Positions 25,283 through 34,425 of a stretch of DNA of 59,651 nt are shown here, piece after piece. The position numbers and the translations under genes were made by a program. The stretch spans positions 1-59,651 of the forward strand of contig NZ_JAOPXV010000152.1 of NCBI RefSeq assembly GCF_025964975.1, given 5' to 3'. The stretch comes from Nocardioides sp. (GTDB lineage Bacteria > Actinomycetota > Actinomycetes > Propionibacteriales > Nocardioidaceae). The notes below the pieces were generated by a model that made no database searches, was not told the DNA's origin, and saw nothing but the letters and a program-made list of their open reading frames with translations. Within the stretch, counting starts at the first letter, position 1, and each line of letters begins with the position of its first letter.

Positions 25283-25701
25283 TCTCCGGCCCTCGCTTCC
25301 AGCGTGCGGAACGCGGCACCTTGTGACGCGTCAGTCTTCGAGAAATCGTTGGCCGTCTCGACCAGACCGTCTGCCAGCAGGCTCGTGATGGCGGCGCCGT
25401 CCGCCAAGGCATTGACCACGGTCTTGTTGATCTCCATGTGCAGTCGTCCTGCGACGTAGAGGGTGTCCTGCATGCCGAAGATCGTGGGGTAGCCCCAGCC
25501 CTTGATGGCCGAGTCCCAGGCGCTCTTCAAGGCTTCGGACATGTCGTCCCAGCAGTTGGCCACGGTGATCAGGGAAGCTGCGTCGGCGGAGAAACCGCCT
25601 GAGGGTGGATGCGGGTCCCCGTGTCCAGGAGGGGAATGGTGCTCAGGCTGTTGCGGCTGCGGGAACGGGCCATAGACCGGCTCGGGTGTGTGCACAGTCA
25701 T
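25279..25701 (-). CDS. EspC-like type VII secretion target protein
   Basis: 140 residues. Pro/His-rich disordered N-terminus (about 35 residues), then a helical domain: SADAASLITVANCWDDMSEA, IKGWGYPTIFG, and LADGAAITSLLADGLVETAN. Layout and size fit the actinobacterial EspC/type VII secretion target family, which lie next to WXG and YbaB-like genes. Starts at ATG 25701 with a 4-base overlap to the previous gene and couples by GTGA to the next. No ESX core machinery is in the window. Confidence 0.6.
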   Translation of the reverse strand: MTVHTPEPVYGPFPQPQQPEHHSPPGHGDPHPPSGGFSADAASLITVANCWDDMSEALKSAWDSAIKGWGYPTIFGMQDTLYVAGRLHMEINKTVVNALADGAAITSLLADGLVETANDFSKTDASQGAAFRTLEARAGE

Positions 25702-26294
25702 GCCTGCCCTCTTTCGTAGGCCGTCTCAGCGTCTCGGAATGCCTCGCGCAGCGCGTAGCGCAACGTCTCGGCGTCGGTGGTCGTGAGGAAGGCCGGGTCG
25801 GCGCGCATCTCTTCCAGCCCCGCGGACAGTGACATGAGGACCTCGATCTCGCCGTCGCGGGAGCGTCCTTGCCATCGGCGGCTGAGTCGTTCGTCCGCGT
25901 GGTGACGCACGGCCTGGACCGGGCTGGTCGGGATCGTGAGGGGAGCGGGACGCGGGACGCGGGGGGCGCGGACCTGGGCCCGGCCGGCCAGGTGGTCCTG
26001 GGCTCGCGCCCGTTCCTCATCGGTGAGCGTCCGCTGCGCGGCGTTGTCCAAGCGGTGGATGTCCATCGCTGCGCTCAGGGCCGCGCGAAGGGCGGACTCC
26101 AAGCCCTCGCCGGTGCGTAGCGAGGGAGAGATCTCGGGGACGTCGATCTCGAGGACCCACCCCGTGACGTCAGCAGTGACGGCTACGCCGGTGCTCTCGT
26201 CGACGCCGCGGCACTCGGCGCGGCTCGTGAACCAGGTCGAGTCGCGGAGTCCGGTCAGGTGCTGGATCCGGGACTCGGTAGCGGTGGATGTCAT
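25698..26294 (-). CDS. YbaB/EbfC-like protein, first gene of the T7SS-like operon
   Basis: 198 residues. The N-terminal half has the YbaB-like pattern: short helix, then beta strands with VAVTADVTGWVLEIDVPE and a helical GLESALRAALSAAMDIH. A Pro/Arg-rich linker (PRVPRPAPLTIP) joins a second helical part that repeats a similar ending (AETLRYALREAFRDAETAYE). YbaB-like proteins in ESX-type loci are thought to act as chaperones or adaptors for the neighbouring substrates. A TACGTT -10-like box lies about 20 bases before the ATG, with a TGGAG ribosome site. Confidence 0.6.
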   Translation of the reverse strand: MTSTATESRIQHLTGLRDSTWFTSRAECRGVDESTGVAVTADVTGWVLEIDVPEISPSLRTGEGLESALRAALSAAMDIHRLDNAAQRTLTDEERARAQDHLAGRAQVRAPRVPRPAPLTIPTSPVQAVRHHADERLSRRWQGRSRDGEIEVLMSLSAGLEEMRADPAFLTTTDAETLRYALREAFRDAETAYERGQA

Positions 26295-26443
26295 CGCAGC
26301 TCCAGAGAAGTCGAACGTAGGTGTGTCACGATCAGCCCCATTCCATCGTGGGCGCCGTTTGAAACATGCGCGTCGTGGACGGCGCGGTCCAAGGCGATCG
26401 GACGACCTGCCCCAACCCGCGTACAGCGGAGCTTCATTCCCGA

Positions 26444-26455
26444 TATCGTCACGAG
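26444..26455 (+). promoter_or_regulatory. leaderless-type -10 box for the GH1 gene
   Basis: TATCGT at 26444-26449, six bases (CACGAG), then GTG at 26456. It supports this GTG over the upstream in-frame start at 26366. Confidence 0.55.
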
Positions 26456-27820
26456 GTGACCTCCCCCGATGTCGGAATCTTTCCGACGTTCCCCGCCGGC
26501 TTCCGGTTCGGGATCAGCACGTCGGCCTACCAGGTCGAGGGTGCTGCGGCCGCGGACGGTCGAGGACCGTGCATCTGGGACACCTTCGCGGCACAGTCGG
26601 GCAGGATCATCGACGGCAGCAGCGGCGCTGTGGCGAGCGACCACTACCACCGCTTCGCGGAGGACGTCGCCCTGATGAAGCGGCTGGGAACCAAGGACTA
26701 CCGCCTCTCGCTGAGCTGGTCGAGGATCCAACCGACGGGCAGTGGCCCGGTCAACGAGCAGGGATTGGCCTTCTACGACCAGCTGATCGACATGCTGCTC
26801 GAGAACGGCATCGCCCCCATGGTGACGCTGTACCACGGTGACCTCCCCCAAGCACTCGAGGACGACGGCGGTTGGCTCAACCGCGCCACGGTCGATGCCT
26901 TCGCGGCCTACGCCGCGATCGCGGGCGAGCGCTTCGCCGACCGGGTGGAGCACTGGATCCCGATCAATGAGCCCAACGTCGCTTCCTTCCTCGGCTATGG
27001 AATCGGCGAGCAGGCGCCCGGACGCACCCTGATGTTCGACTCCCTGTGGGTCTCCCACCACATGTTGATCGGACACGGCCGCGCGGTCATCGAGCTGCGC
27101 CGCCACGGTGCGAAGAGCGTGGGCTGCGCCAACAACCACGCCCCGGTCTGGCCGGCCAGCGACGCCGACGCCGACGTGGGCGCGAGCAAGATCTTCGACG
27201 CCCTGTGGAACGGGATGTTCCTTGAGCCGATGCTGCTCGGGCGCTATCCAGCCGACCTGATGCCGCTCCTCGAGGGCCTGGCCGAGCCAGGCGACATGGC
27301 CACGATCCGCCAGCCGCTCGACTTCTACGGCGTCAACTACTACAACCCCATGCGCGTCGCCGCGGGCGACGAGGACGCGGACATGCCGTGGGAGTTCCGC
27401 GAGGTGCTCGGCTACCCGCACACCGACCGTGGCTGGCCGGTCGTGCCCGACGCGCTGCGTGAGTGGCTGATCATGTTCCGAGCTCGCTACCGCGCAGCCC
27501 TGCCGCCGATCGTGATCACCGAGTCGGGCGCCGCCTACAACGTGGAGCCCGGTCCGGACGGCGTGATCGATGACCAGATGCGCATCGACTACCTCGCCGT
27601 CCACCTGCGCGCCGTGCAGGAGGCGGTGATGCGCGGCGTGGACGTGCGCGGCTACTACTGCTGGTCGTTGCTCGACGCCTTCGAGTGGTCCGAGGGGCTG
27701 ACCCAGCGCTACGGACTCGTCCACGTCGACTTCGAGACCCTTGAGCGCACCCCGAAGAAGTCCTTCGAGTGGTACGCCGCACTCATCGCCGCCCAGGCCC
27801 CGAGCGCCGCGACCGGCTGA
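26456..27820 (+). CDS. glycoside hydrolase family 1, beta-glucosidase-type
   Basis: 454 residues from GTG 26456. GH1 barrel with FRFGISTSAYQVEGAA (N-terminal GH1 signature), YRLSLSWSRIQPTG, acid/base Glu172 in PINEPN, nucleophile Glu356 in IVITESGAAY, and GYYCWSLLDAFEWSEG near the end. It has no signal peptide, so it is a cytoplasmic enzyme hydrolysing beta-glucosides or related disaccharides. Single-gene unit followed by a terminator-like hairpin; no transporter or LacI regulator is adjacent. Confidence 0.92.
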   Translation: MTSPDVGIFPTFPAGFRFGISTSAYQVEGAAAADGRGPCIWDTFAAQSGRIIDGSSGAVASDHYHRFAEDVALMKRLGTKDYRLSLSWSRIQPTGSGPVNEQGLAFYDQLIDMLLENGIAPMVTLYHGDLPQALEDDGGWLNRATVDAFAAYAAIAGERFADRVEHWIPINEPNVASFLGYGIGEQAPGRTLMFDSLWVSHHMLIGHGRAVIELRRHGAKSVGCANNHAPVWPASDADADVGASKIFDALWNGMFLEPMLLGRYPADLMPLLEGLAEPGDMATIRQPLDFYGVNYYNPMRVAAGDEDADMPWEFREVLGYPHTDRGWPVVPDALREWLIMFRARYRAALPPIVITESGAAYNVEPGPDGVIDDQMRIDYLAVHLRAVQEAVMRGVDVRGYYCWSLLDAFEWSEGLTQRYGLVHVDFETLERTPKKSFEWYAALIAAQAPSAATG

Positions 27821-27825
27821 ACCGA

Positions 27826-27847
27826 GCCCGGCCTTCGAAGGCGGGGC
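27826..27847 (+). terminator. terminator-like hairpin after the GH1 gene
   Basis: GCCC-G-GCC, a TTCGAA centre, then GGC-G-GGGC: nine pairs with one G/G mismatch, 5 bases after the stop. No U-tract. Confidence 0.5.
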
Positions 27848-27868
27848 GGCTGAACCAGCTTCGGCCGA

Positions 27869-27881
27869 TAGGCTGCCGCGC
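27869..27881 (+). promoter_or_regulatory. leaderless-type -10 box for the sulfotransferase operon
   Basis: TAGGCT at 27869-27874 followed by seven bases and the ATG at 27882. It would drive the four-gene glycan operon. Confidence 0.5.
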
Positions 27882-28946
27882 ATGTCGAATCGCCGGGTCG
27901 TGTTTGTCGTCGGCTCGGGCCGCAGCGGCACCAGCACCATGAGTGGCGCCCTCCAGACGTTGGGCCTGCACGTGCCGCAGCCCGAGGTCAAGGCGGACGC
28001 CACCAACCCCAAGGGGTTCGGGGAGCCGCAGTGGGTGGTCGACCTGCACCACGAGCTGCTCGGGCGCTCGGGGGTCCAGGTGTCCGACGCCCGCCCGCGG
28101 GCCTGGCTCGAGGCGGGGAAGCTCAGCGCCGACCACGCCACCCGCCAGCGGGTGACGGAGTGGCTGGAGTCGCAGTTCGTCGCTGGCGGCGACGAGCTCG
28201 TGATCAAGGACCCGCGTGCCGCGTGGTTCATGGGCCTGTGGCGCGCGTGCGCCGACCGGTGCGACGCGACCTCCTCCTACGTCACCATGCTCCGCCCGGT
28301 GACCGAGGTGGTCGGCTCCAAGAAGAAGTACTACGACCAGCGCCAGGGCGACATCACGCGCACCGCGGCGTGGATCAACATGATGCTCCACACCGAGCGC
28401 GCCACGCGTGGGCAGGCGCGACGCTTCGTGCGGTACGCCGACCTGCTGACCGACTGGACGCAGCCGGTCTACGCGCTGGGTGAGGGCTTCGACCTCCGGG
28501 CAGTCAAGACGGCCATGGCCAACGACATCGCACAGGTCCACAAGTTCATCGACCCCTCGCTGCGTCGGGTGACCCTGACCTGGGACGACGTCGAGGTGCC
28601 CCCGGCGTTGCAGGACCTGGCCGAGGAGACGTGGCAGGTGCTCGACGGGCTGGCCACCGACGGCGGGGACACCCCCGCTGCGCACGAGGCCAGCGACCGG
28701 CTCCGTGTTGCCTACGACCAGATGTATGCCGACGCCGAGGCCTTCGCCCACTCCACCTCGCTGGCGGCCCGACGCGAGAGCGCCATCGCGACCCGGCGCG
28801 AGCCGGGGCCATCTGAACAGCGCGGGGCCGCGGCTCCCGGTCGCGGCGTGGAGCGCGTGCCGCACGCCGTACGCGCTCTGGTGCCTGAAGGCGCCCGTCG
28901 TGGCCTTCGCAAGGCCCTCAACAGACAACGCCCCCGGGAGGACTGA
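27882..28946 (+). CDS. sulfotransferase family protein
   Basis: 354 residues from ATG 27882. P-loop-like PAPS 5'-phosphosulfate loop VVFVVGSGRSGTSTMSGAL at the N-terminus; a second conserved segment LVIKDPRAAWFMGLWRA and SYVTMLRPVTEVVGSKKKYY match the 3'-phosphate-binding region of bacterial sulfotransferases. The C-terminal 50 residues are Arg/Ala/Pro-rich. First gene of a tightly coupled operon with three glycosyltransferases (stop shares one base with the next ATG), so its likely acceptor is a surface glycan made by them. True sulfation is inferred from family. Confidence 0.8.
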   Translation: MSNRRVVFVVGSGRSGTSTMSGALQTLGLHVPQPEVKADATNPKGFGEPQWVVDLHHELLGRSGVQVSDARPRAWLEAGKLSADHATRQRVTEWLESQFVAGGDELVIKDPRAAWFMGLWRACADRCDATSSYVTMLRPVTEVVGSKKKYYDQRQGDITRTAAWINMMLHTERATRGQARRFVRYADLLTDWTQPVYALGEGFDLRAVKTAMANDIAQVHKFIDPSLRRVTLTWDDVEVPPALQDLAEETWQVLDGLATDGGDTPAAHEASDRLRVAYDQMYADAEAFAHSTSLAARRESAIATRREPGPSEQRGAAAPGRGVERVPHAVRALVPEGARRGLRKALNRQRPRED

Positions 28947-29905
28947 TGTCCCACCCGGACATCGCCTCGCTCGAGGGCCTCAGCGACTACGACGTGACGT
29001 GGCCGTGGAGCGACGGCCAGCGCCTCGCACCCGGCCTGACGTGTGTCTTCCGGGTCAAGAACGAGGCGCGCAACCTCCCCTGGGTGCTGCCGCCGATCCT
29101 GGATGCCGTCCAGCACGTCCTGCTGGTCGACAACGGCTCCGACGACGGCACGCTCGAGGTGGCCACCGACATAGCCGAGAAGTGCGGGGCGGCGGACCGC
29201 TTCACCGGACTCAGCTATCCCCACCGGGTCGCGCGGGCCGGCGGTGAACACCTCGCCACGCCCGCCACCAGCGTCCACTCGCTGACGCACTTCTACAACT
29301 GGTGCTTCAGCCAGGTCCGCACGACCTACTCGATGAAGTGGGACGGCGACATGGTGCTCACCCCCGAGGGCGCCGGCATCCTGCTCGACCTGTCCTGGCA
29401 GCTCGAGTCGACGCAGACGATCGTCGCGATGCCGCGCCACCCGCTGACCGTGGTCGACGAGTCGACCGGCTGGCTGGACCTCTCGCTCCGCTTCCTCGAG
29501 CCATGGGTCTACCCGATGGGCCCGGACTTCACCTTCGTGAAGGCCTTCGACTGGGAGCTGCGCGAATATCCGCCGGCGACCGAGCGCCTCGTCCTCCAGC
29601 AGGGGCTCTGCGTGGAGGTCAAGTGGCTCGACGCCGACGAGTACGCGCACTGGCGCAAGGACGGGGTGGACTTCACCAACACCCGGCTCTACCGCAAGCT
29701 GCGCGAGTTCGAGGTGGACGAGGCCATCCGCTCGGGTCGCGCCGAAGCGCTGGGGGGACTCGTCCGGGTCGACGCCCCGCCCGGCGTTCACATCATCGAC
29801 TTCGTCACCCGCACGTGGCTTCGTGAGCAGCCCCGGCCGCTCGTCAAGCACTCACTACCCGCATCGCTGCGGGAACGGGCCCCCCGGACGGGAGCTCCTT
29901 CGTGA
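28946..29905 (+). CDS. glycosyltransferase family 2-type protein
   Basis: 319 residues. GT-A nucleotide-binding start TCVFRVKNEARNLPWVLPPI, acidic loop VDNGSDDGT, and a metal-binding WDGDM (MKWDGDMVL). Later TRTWLREQPRP near the C-terminus. No membrane helix, so it acts at the cytoplasmic face. ATG 28946 overlaps the sulfotransferase stop by one base and its own stop overlaps the next gene by four (GTGA). Confidence 0.82.
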   Translation: MSHPDIASLEGLSDYDVTWPWSDGQRLAPGLTCVFRVKNEARNLPWVLPPILDAVQHVLLVDNGSDDGTLEVATDIAEKCGAADRFTGLSYPHRVARAGGEHLATPATSVHSLTHFYNWCFSQVRTTYSMKWDGDMVLTPEGAGILLDLSWQLESTQTIVAMPRHPLTVVDESTGWLDLSLRFLEPWVYPMGPDFTFVKAFDWELREYPPATERLVLQQGLCVEVKWLDADEYAHWRKDGVDFTNTRLYRKLREFEVDEAIRSGRAEALGGLVRVDAPPGVHIIDFVTRTWLREQPRPLVKHSLPASLRERAPRTGAPS

Positions 29906-31611
29906 CGCATCCCCTCGATGGCTTCACCTCGCCCCCGCCGCTGCTGGTGATCGGCGACGACGAGTCGAGTGCCGACCTGGCCCCGGACGGGGCCACGTTC
30001 CTCACCTTGGCCGCGACCACCGACATCGGGCGCGGCTGGAAGTCGATCCTGTGGATGACCGCCGACCGCTCCTCGCTGCGTCGCCTGGCATCCGCCGTCC
30101 CGCGGCTGGGCCAGGTCCGCGTCGTCGCGGTCTGGCTGACCGACTCGACCGTCCCGCTGGTGGTGCGGCCCCGTCCCGAGTGGCCCGCCATCACCAGCGC
30201 CATGGCACGCGAGGCCGGGCACGGGGTACTGACGGTGTTGCGGTTCGCCGCGCCGGTCGCGGCCCACCAGGTGCTTGTCGAGTGCGCCCGGCAGGCGGTC
30301 GACGCCGACGCCGGGCACGGCGGGCTGGTGGTCGGTTACGCGGGCCGAGGGGCGGCTGACGGCCTCGACGTACGAGCCCTCTTCTTCGACGACCCGGCAG
30401 CCTCTGGAGACGCCGAGCGCGACGTCCCACCCGACGTCGTGCTCGCGACCACGCCCGCGGACCCGGACGTCCACCCGGTCATCGACCGGGCCCCGATGGT
30501 GGTCGTGGCGCCGGCGCCGGAACCGGTCGACGAGCGCGTCGTCAACCCGCGCGGCTGGCGCAAGGATTGGGCCGAGCCCCTGCGTGACCTCGTCCCGGGT
30601 CAGGCGCTCACCGAGGGCGCGATCGCCGACCTCCGCGACGTCCAGGGCCTGCGGGTCGACCTGTCGGCTGCCGACCCGCGCACCGTCGCCGGACTGGCGA
30701 TGGCAGGAGTCCCGCTCGTGGCGACCGGGACCAACCCCCAGCTGAGTGAGCCGCTGGCTCGGGCACTCAGCAGGACCGTCGACCTCGACGACGCCCTCTC
30801 GCGCGAGGAGCACAGTGTCGCCATCCGACGAGCCGCGCTGGACACCCACTCGACGCACGCCTGGCGCTCCGGCCTCGCGCATCGCGCGGGGGTCCGGTTC
30901 GTGGCCCAGCCCCGGGTGAGCGTGCTGCTGGCGACGGTGCGCCCCTATCAGCTCGACTTCGCGATGCGTCAGCTCGCGCGGCAGCGAGGCGTCGAGCTGC
31001 AGGTCGTCCTCGGGACCCACGGATGGAGGGTGACCGAGGACGAGGTTCGCGCCCGGCTTCCCGGACACGACGTGATCGTCCGAGCGCACGACAAGGACGA
31101 GTTCTTCGGCGACGTGCTCAACGACGCGGCGGGCGTCGCCGACGGTGACGTGCTGCTCAAGGTCGACGACGACGACTGGTATTCGCCGTACGCCATCGCC
31201 GACCTCCTCCTGGCGCGTCGCTACACCGGTGCTGAGGTGGTGGGGATGCCCAGCGAGTTCGTCTACCTCGAGGAGCTCGGCGTCACGGCCCGGCGCAACC
31301 ACCCGACCGAGGTCTACAACCGGTTCGTGGCGGGCGGCACGATCATGATCGACCGGCACGTGCTGCGCAGCGTGGGCGGCTTCCGACGCGTCCGGCGCTT
31401 CGTCGACGCGCAGCTCCTCAATGCCGTCGAGGCCAGCGGCGGCCGCATCTACCGCACCCACGGCCTCGGCTACGTCCTGCGACGCACGGCCGCCGGGCAC
31501 ACCTGGCAGTCGGACCCCGAGTCGTTCCGCCGGCCCGAGATCCTCGAGCGCGAGTGGCCCGGCTTCCACGCCAGCAGTGACCTCGAGCTGGATCCGGCAG
31601 ACCTGCCATGA
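29902..31611 (+). CDS. two-part glycosyltransferase with C-terminal GT-A domain
   Basis: 569 residues from GTG 29902. The first 310 residues resemble no GT I can name: alternating strands with WMTADRSSLRRLASAVPR and a late ADLRDVQGLRVDLSAADPR, possibly a degenerate GT-B-like or recognition domain. Residues about 335-560 form a GT2 domain: RVSVLLATVRPYQLDFAMRQ, GDVLLKVDDDDWYSPYAI with the acidic DDDDW metal motif, and FVAGGTIMIDRHVLRSVGGF. C-terminal HTWQSDPESFRRPE. Central gene of the operon. The sugar and acceptor are unknown. Confidence 0.75.
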   Translation: MTHPLDGFTSPPPLLVIGDDESSADLAPDGATFLTLAATTDIGRGWKSILWMTADRSSLRRLASAVPRLGQVRVVAVWLTDSTVPLVVRPRPEWPAITSAMAREAGHGVLTVLRFAAPVAAHQVLVECARQAVDADAGHGGLVVGYAGRGAADGLDVRALFFDDPAASGDAERDVPPDVVLATTPADPDVHPVIDRAPMVVVAPAPEPVDERVVNPRGWRKDWAEPLRDLVPGQALTEGAIADLRDVQGLRVDLSAADPRTVAGLAMAGVPLVATGTNPQLSEPLARALSRTVDLDDALSREEHSVAIRRAALDTHSTHAWRSGLAHRAGVRFVAQPRVSVLLATVRPYQLDFAMRQLARQRGVELQVVLGTHGWRVTEDEVRARLPGHDVIVRAHDKDEFFGDVLNDAAGVADGDVLLKVDDDDWYSPYAIADLLLARRYTGAEVVGMPSEFVYLEELGVTARRNHPTEVYNRFVAGGTIMIDRHVLRSVGGFRRVRRFVDAQLLNAVEASGGRIYRTHGLGYVLRRTAAGHTWQSDPESFRRPEILEREWPGFHASSDLELDPADLP

Positions 31612-33101
31612 GCCAGTCGAGCACCCAGCCGTTGGTACGCCGCAACGAGTGGCGGTCACTGACCCCGCCCGACCTCGGCCGCTGGACGCCCACGAAGTCC
31701 GTCAGCGTGGTGATCCCGACCTGGAGTGCGCAGGCGACGCTGCCCTGCGTGCTGGCCGGCCTCGCGGCGCAGACCTACCCCGCCCACCTGCTCGAGGTCG
31801 TGGTCGTCGACGACGGCAACCCGACCCCGGTCGTGCTGCCCGAGGTCCGCCCGGAGAACACCCGGCTCGTCCGGGTCACCGCGGGCTGGGGTCGCGCGAA
31901 CGCCTGCCACACCGGCGCCCTGGCCAGCGAGGGTGACGTGATCGCCTGGCTCGACGCCGACATGCTCGCCTTTCGCGAGCACCTCGAGGCGCAGCTGCGG
32001 TGGCACCACGAGGTCGACTACGCGGTGGTGCTCGGGACGAAGCGCTTCGTCGACCCCGCGATCCTCGGCGAGCGCCCGACGACTGCCGTCCGCGACGCCG
32101 TCGCCAGCGGCGAGATTGCAACGGCGTGGGACTGGGATGCCGAGGAGACCCACAAGTGGGTCGAGGGGATGTGGCGGCGTACCGACGACCTCACGCTCGC
32201 CGGGCCCCGTGCCTTCCGCGCGCACGTGGGTGCGACGGGCTCGCTCAACCGTGCGCTCTACACGGCGTCGGGCGGTATGGCGACGGAGCTCCGCCTCGGC
32301 GAGGACATGGAGCTCGGGCACCGGCTCTCGGAGGCCGGCGGGGTGCTGATCCCCGAGCACGCGTCCCGCGCCTGGCACCTCGGCCGTACGCACGTGATGG
32401 AGCACCGCGACCAGATCAACCGCTACAACGACGCGTTCCTCGCCAACCTCGTGCCGACGATGAGGCCGAAGCGCAACCGACGCGGACGGCGCTACGACGT
32501 GCCCTACCTCGAGGTCGTCGTCGACGCGCGCGGGGCACTCGCCCAGGACGTGATCGGGGTCGTGGACTCCCTCCTCGACTCCTCGCTCGACGACCTCCGA
32601 GTCGTGGTGCTCGGCGACTGGACGCTCACCGACGCGCGCCAGTCACCGCTGGGAGACCCGCACATCGAGCAGCGGATCGTGCACCGCACCTATGCCCGCG
32701 ACCAACGGGTCGAGCTGCGTGCCGAGGCGCCCGCCGCGCGGAGGTCGCCCTGGCGCCTGTCTCTCGACGGCGTGTCCGTGGCGCCGCGGGAGGACGCGAT
32801 CGAGGCTCTGCTCGACGACCTCGAGCGGCACCACGACGGCGCTGCGGTCATCGAGGGAGTCGGCCGGGTCGAGCGAACGGCGGCAGTCTCCCGGGTGCGG
32901 AGGGTCCACGGCACGCTCACGGACGAGGGTCTCGATGCGGCGTACGGCCTGGTCCGTCTCGCCGGCGGGGAGGCCGGCTGGGTGCCGGTCGCCGAGCGGG
33001 AGGTCGCGCGCTACGAGGGGAAGATGAAGCCTCCGGTCGAGCGGCCAGATCCCGATCCCGATCCCGAGCCACGGTCGAGGCTGTTCGGGCGACGTCGCTG
33101 A
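31608..33101 (+). CDS. glycosyltransferase family 2 with C-terminal extension
   Basis: 497 residues, overlapping the previous stop (ATGA). GT-A core: VSVVIPTWSAQATLPCVLAG, VVVVDDGNPTP, IAWLDADML (DxD) and a late GEDMELGHRLSEAGG motif matching the ED-x-E catalytic base region. Residues from 300 form a second beta-rich domain (VPYLEVVVDARGALAQDVIG) of unknown role. The tail PDPDPDPEPRSRLFGRRR is a Pro-Asp repeat with basic end. Last gene of the operon, followed by the large inverted repeat at 33111. Confidence 0.8.
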   Translation: MSQSSTQPLVRRNEWRSLTPPDLGRWTPTKSVSVVIPTWSAQATLPCVLAGLAAQTYPAHLLEVVVVDDGNPTPVVLPEVRPENTRLVRVTAGWGRANACHTGALASEGDVIAWLDADMLAFREHLEAQLRWHHEVDYAVVLGTKRFVDPAILGERPTTAVRDAVASGEIATAWDWDAEETHKWVEGMWRRTDDLTLAGPRAFRAHVGATGSLNRALYTASGGMATELRLGEDMELGHRLSEAGGVLIPEHASRAWHLGRTHVMEHRDQINRYNDAFLANLVPTMRPKRNRRGRRYDVPYLEVVVDARGALAQDVIGVVDSLLDSSLDDLRVVVLGDWTLTDARQSPLGDPHIEQRIVHRTYARDQRVELRAEAPAARRSPWRLSLDGVSVAPREDAIEALLDDLERHHDGAAVIEGVGRVERTAAVSRVRRVHGTLTDEGLDAAYGLVRLAGGEAGWVPVAEREVARYEGKMKPPVERPDPDPDPEPRSRLFGRRR

Positions 33102-33110
33102 TCCCTCGGC

Positions 33111-33178
33111 TTGGTAGTCCGGTGGCAAACGGTCGTGACATGGGTCATCCGTCGACCGGTTGCCACCGGACTACCCAA
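33111..33178. repeat. 68-base inverted repeat between convergent genes
   Basis: Sixteen perfect pairs, GGTAGTCCGGTGGCAA at 33113-33128 with its complement at 33160-33175. After one A/G mismatch the stem continues with CGGTCG/CGACCG (33130-33135 and 33153-33158), and the tip has TGAC/GTCA. The outer end continues with TT/AA across a one-base bulge. Far longer than the other terminators in this window and not followed by a U-tract on either strand. Candidate REP/MITE-like palindrome or bidirectional terminator. Confidence 0.8.
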
Positions 33179-33204
33179 GGGAGGGGTGCAGAGAGGGCAG
33201 TGGC

Positions 33205-34404
33205 TCAGTCCGAGCCGAAGAGGTCGCGCGTGTAGACCTTGTCGCGGACGTCGTCGAGCTCGGGGGCCATCCGGTTGGCGACGATGACGTCGGCCAGCGC
33301 CTTGAACCCGTCGAGGTCGGCCAGCACGGGGGAGCCGTAGAACGTCCCTTCGGTGTCGAGCTGCGCAGCGGTGAGCTCCGGTTCATACACCACGACCTGC
33401 ACGCCCTTGGCCTTGATGCGCTTCATGATGCCCTGCACCGAGGACTCGCGGAAGTTGTCCGAGCCTGCCTTCATCAACAACCGGTGGATGCCCACGACCC
33501 GGGGCTTGCGACCGAGGATGTCGAAGGCGACGAAGTCCTTGCGCGTGGTGTTGGCGCCGACGATCGCCGAGATCAGGGTCTGCGGCACCTCGGAGTAGTT
33601 GGCGAGGAGCTGCTTGGTGTCCTTGGGCAGGCAGTAGCCGCCGTACCCGAAGGACGGGTTGTTGTAGTGCGTCCCGATGCGTGGGTCGAGGCCGACGCCG
33701 TCGATGATCTGCCGCGACGAGAGGCCGCGCGAGAGCGCGAAGGAGTCGAGCTCGTTGAAGAAAGCGACGCGCATGGCGAGGTAGGTGTTGGCGAAGAGCT
33801 TGATCGCCTCGGCCTCGGTGGGTTCGGTGAAGAGGAGGGGTACGTCGTCCTCGTCGGCGCCCTTCAGGAGCAGCTCGGCGAACCGGCGGGCCCGCGAGCT
33901 GTCCTCGCCGACCACGATCCGCGCGGGGTGCAGGTTGTCGTGCAGCGCGCGACCCTCGCGCAGGAACTCGGGGCTGAAGATCACCTGGTCGGTGCCGAGC
34001 CTCTTGCGCACGTCGTCGACGAAGCCGACCGGGATGGTGGACTTGATCACCATCGTGGCCTGGGGGGCGAGGCGCATGACGTCGCCGATCACCTGCTCGA
34101 CGGAGCGGGTGTTGAAGTAGTTCGTCACCTCGTCGTAGTTGGTCGGGGTCGCGATGATGACGAACTCCGTGCCGGCGTAGGCCTCTGCGGGGTCGGTGGT
34201 GAAGGTCAGCGTGAGGTCCTCGTCGGCGAGGAAGCGGCTGACGTCCCCGTCGTGGATGGGGCTCTGCCCCGCGCGCAGCTTCTGGATCCGGTCCTCGTCG
34301 AGGTCGAAGGCGACGACCTCGTTGTGGCGCGCGAGCAGGCACGCCATGGACAGTCCGACATATCCGAGGCCGACGACGGCGATCTTGGTGGTCACGATGG
34401 CCAT
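33205..34404 (-). CDS. ugd: UDP-glucose 6-dehydrogenase, short E. coli Ugd type
   Basis: 399 residues, close to E. coli Ugd and shorter than the 430-residue actinobacterial form. NAD loop [49 protein letters not shown], and catalytic Cys258 in [15 protein letters not shown]. It makes UDP-glucuronate from UDP-glucose by two NAD-dependent oxidations, for surface polysaccharide. It is convergent with the GT operon, suggesting a common glycan, and lies 21 bases downstream of the aminotransferase gene on the same strand. No clear ribosome site before ATG 34404. Confidence 0.9.
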   Translation of the reverse strand: MAIVTTKIAVVGLGYVGLSMACLLARHNEVVAFDLDEDRIQKLRAGQSPIHDGDVSRFLADEDLTLTFTTDPAEAYAGTEFVIIATPTNYDEVTNYFNTRSVEQVIGDVMRLAPQATMVIKSTIPVGFVDDVRKRLGTDQVIFSPEFLREGRALHDNLHPARIVVGEDSSRARRFAELLLKGADEDDVPLLFTEPTEAEAIKLFANTYLAMRVAFFNELDSFALSRGLSSRQIIDGVGLDPRIGTHYNNPSFGYGGYCLPKDTKQLLANYSEVPQTLISAIVGANTTRKDFVAFDILGRKPRVVGIHRLLMKAGSDNFRESSVQGIMKRIKAKGVQVVVYEPELTAAQLDTEGTFYGSPVLADLDGFKALADVIVANRMAPELDDVRDKVYTRDLFGSD

Positions 34405-34425
34405 TGTGCCCGGTGGCGACGCGGT

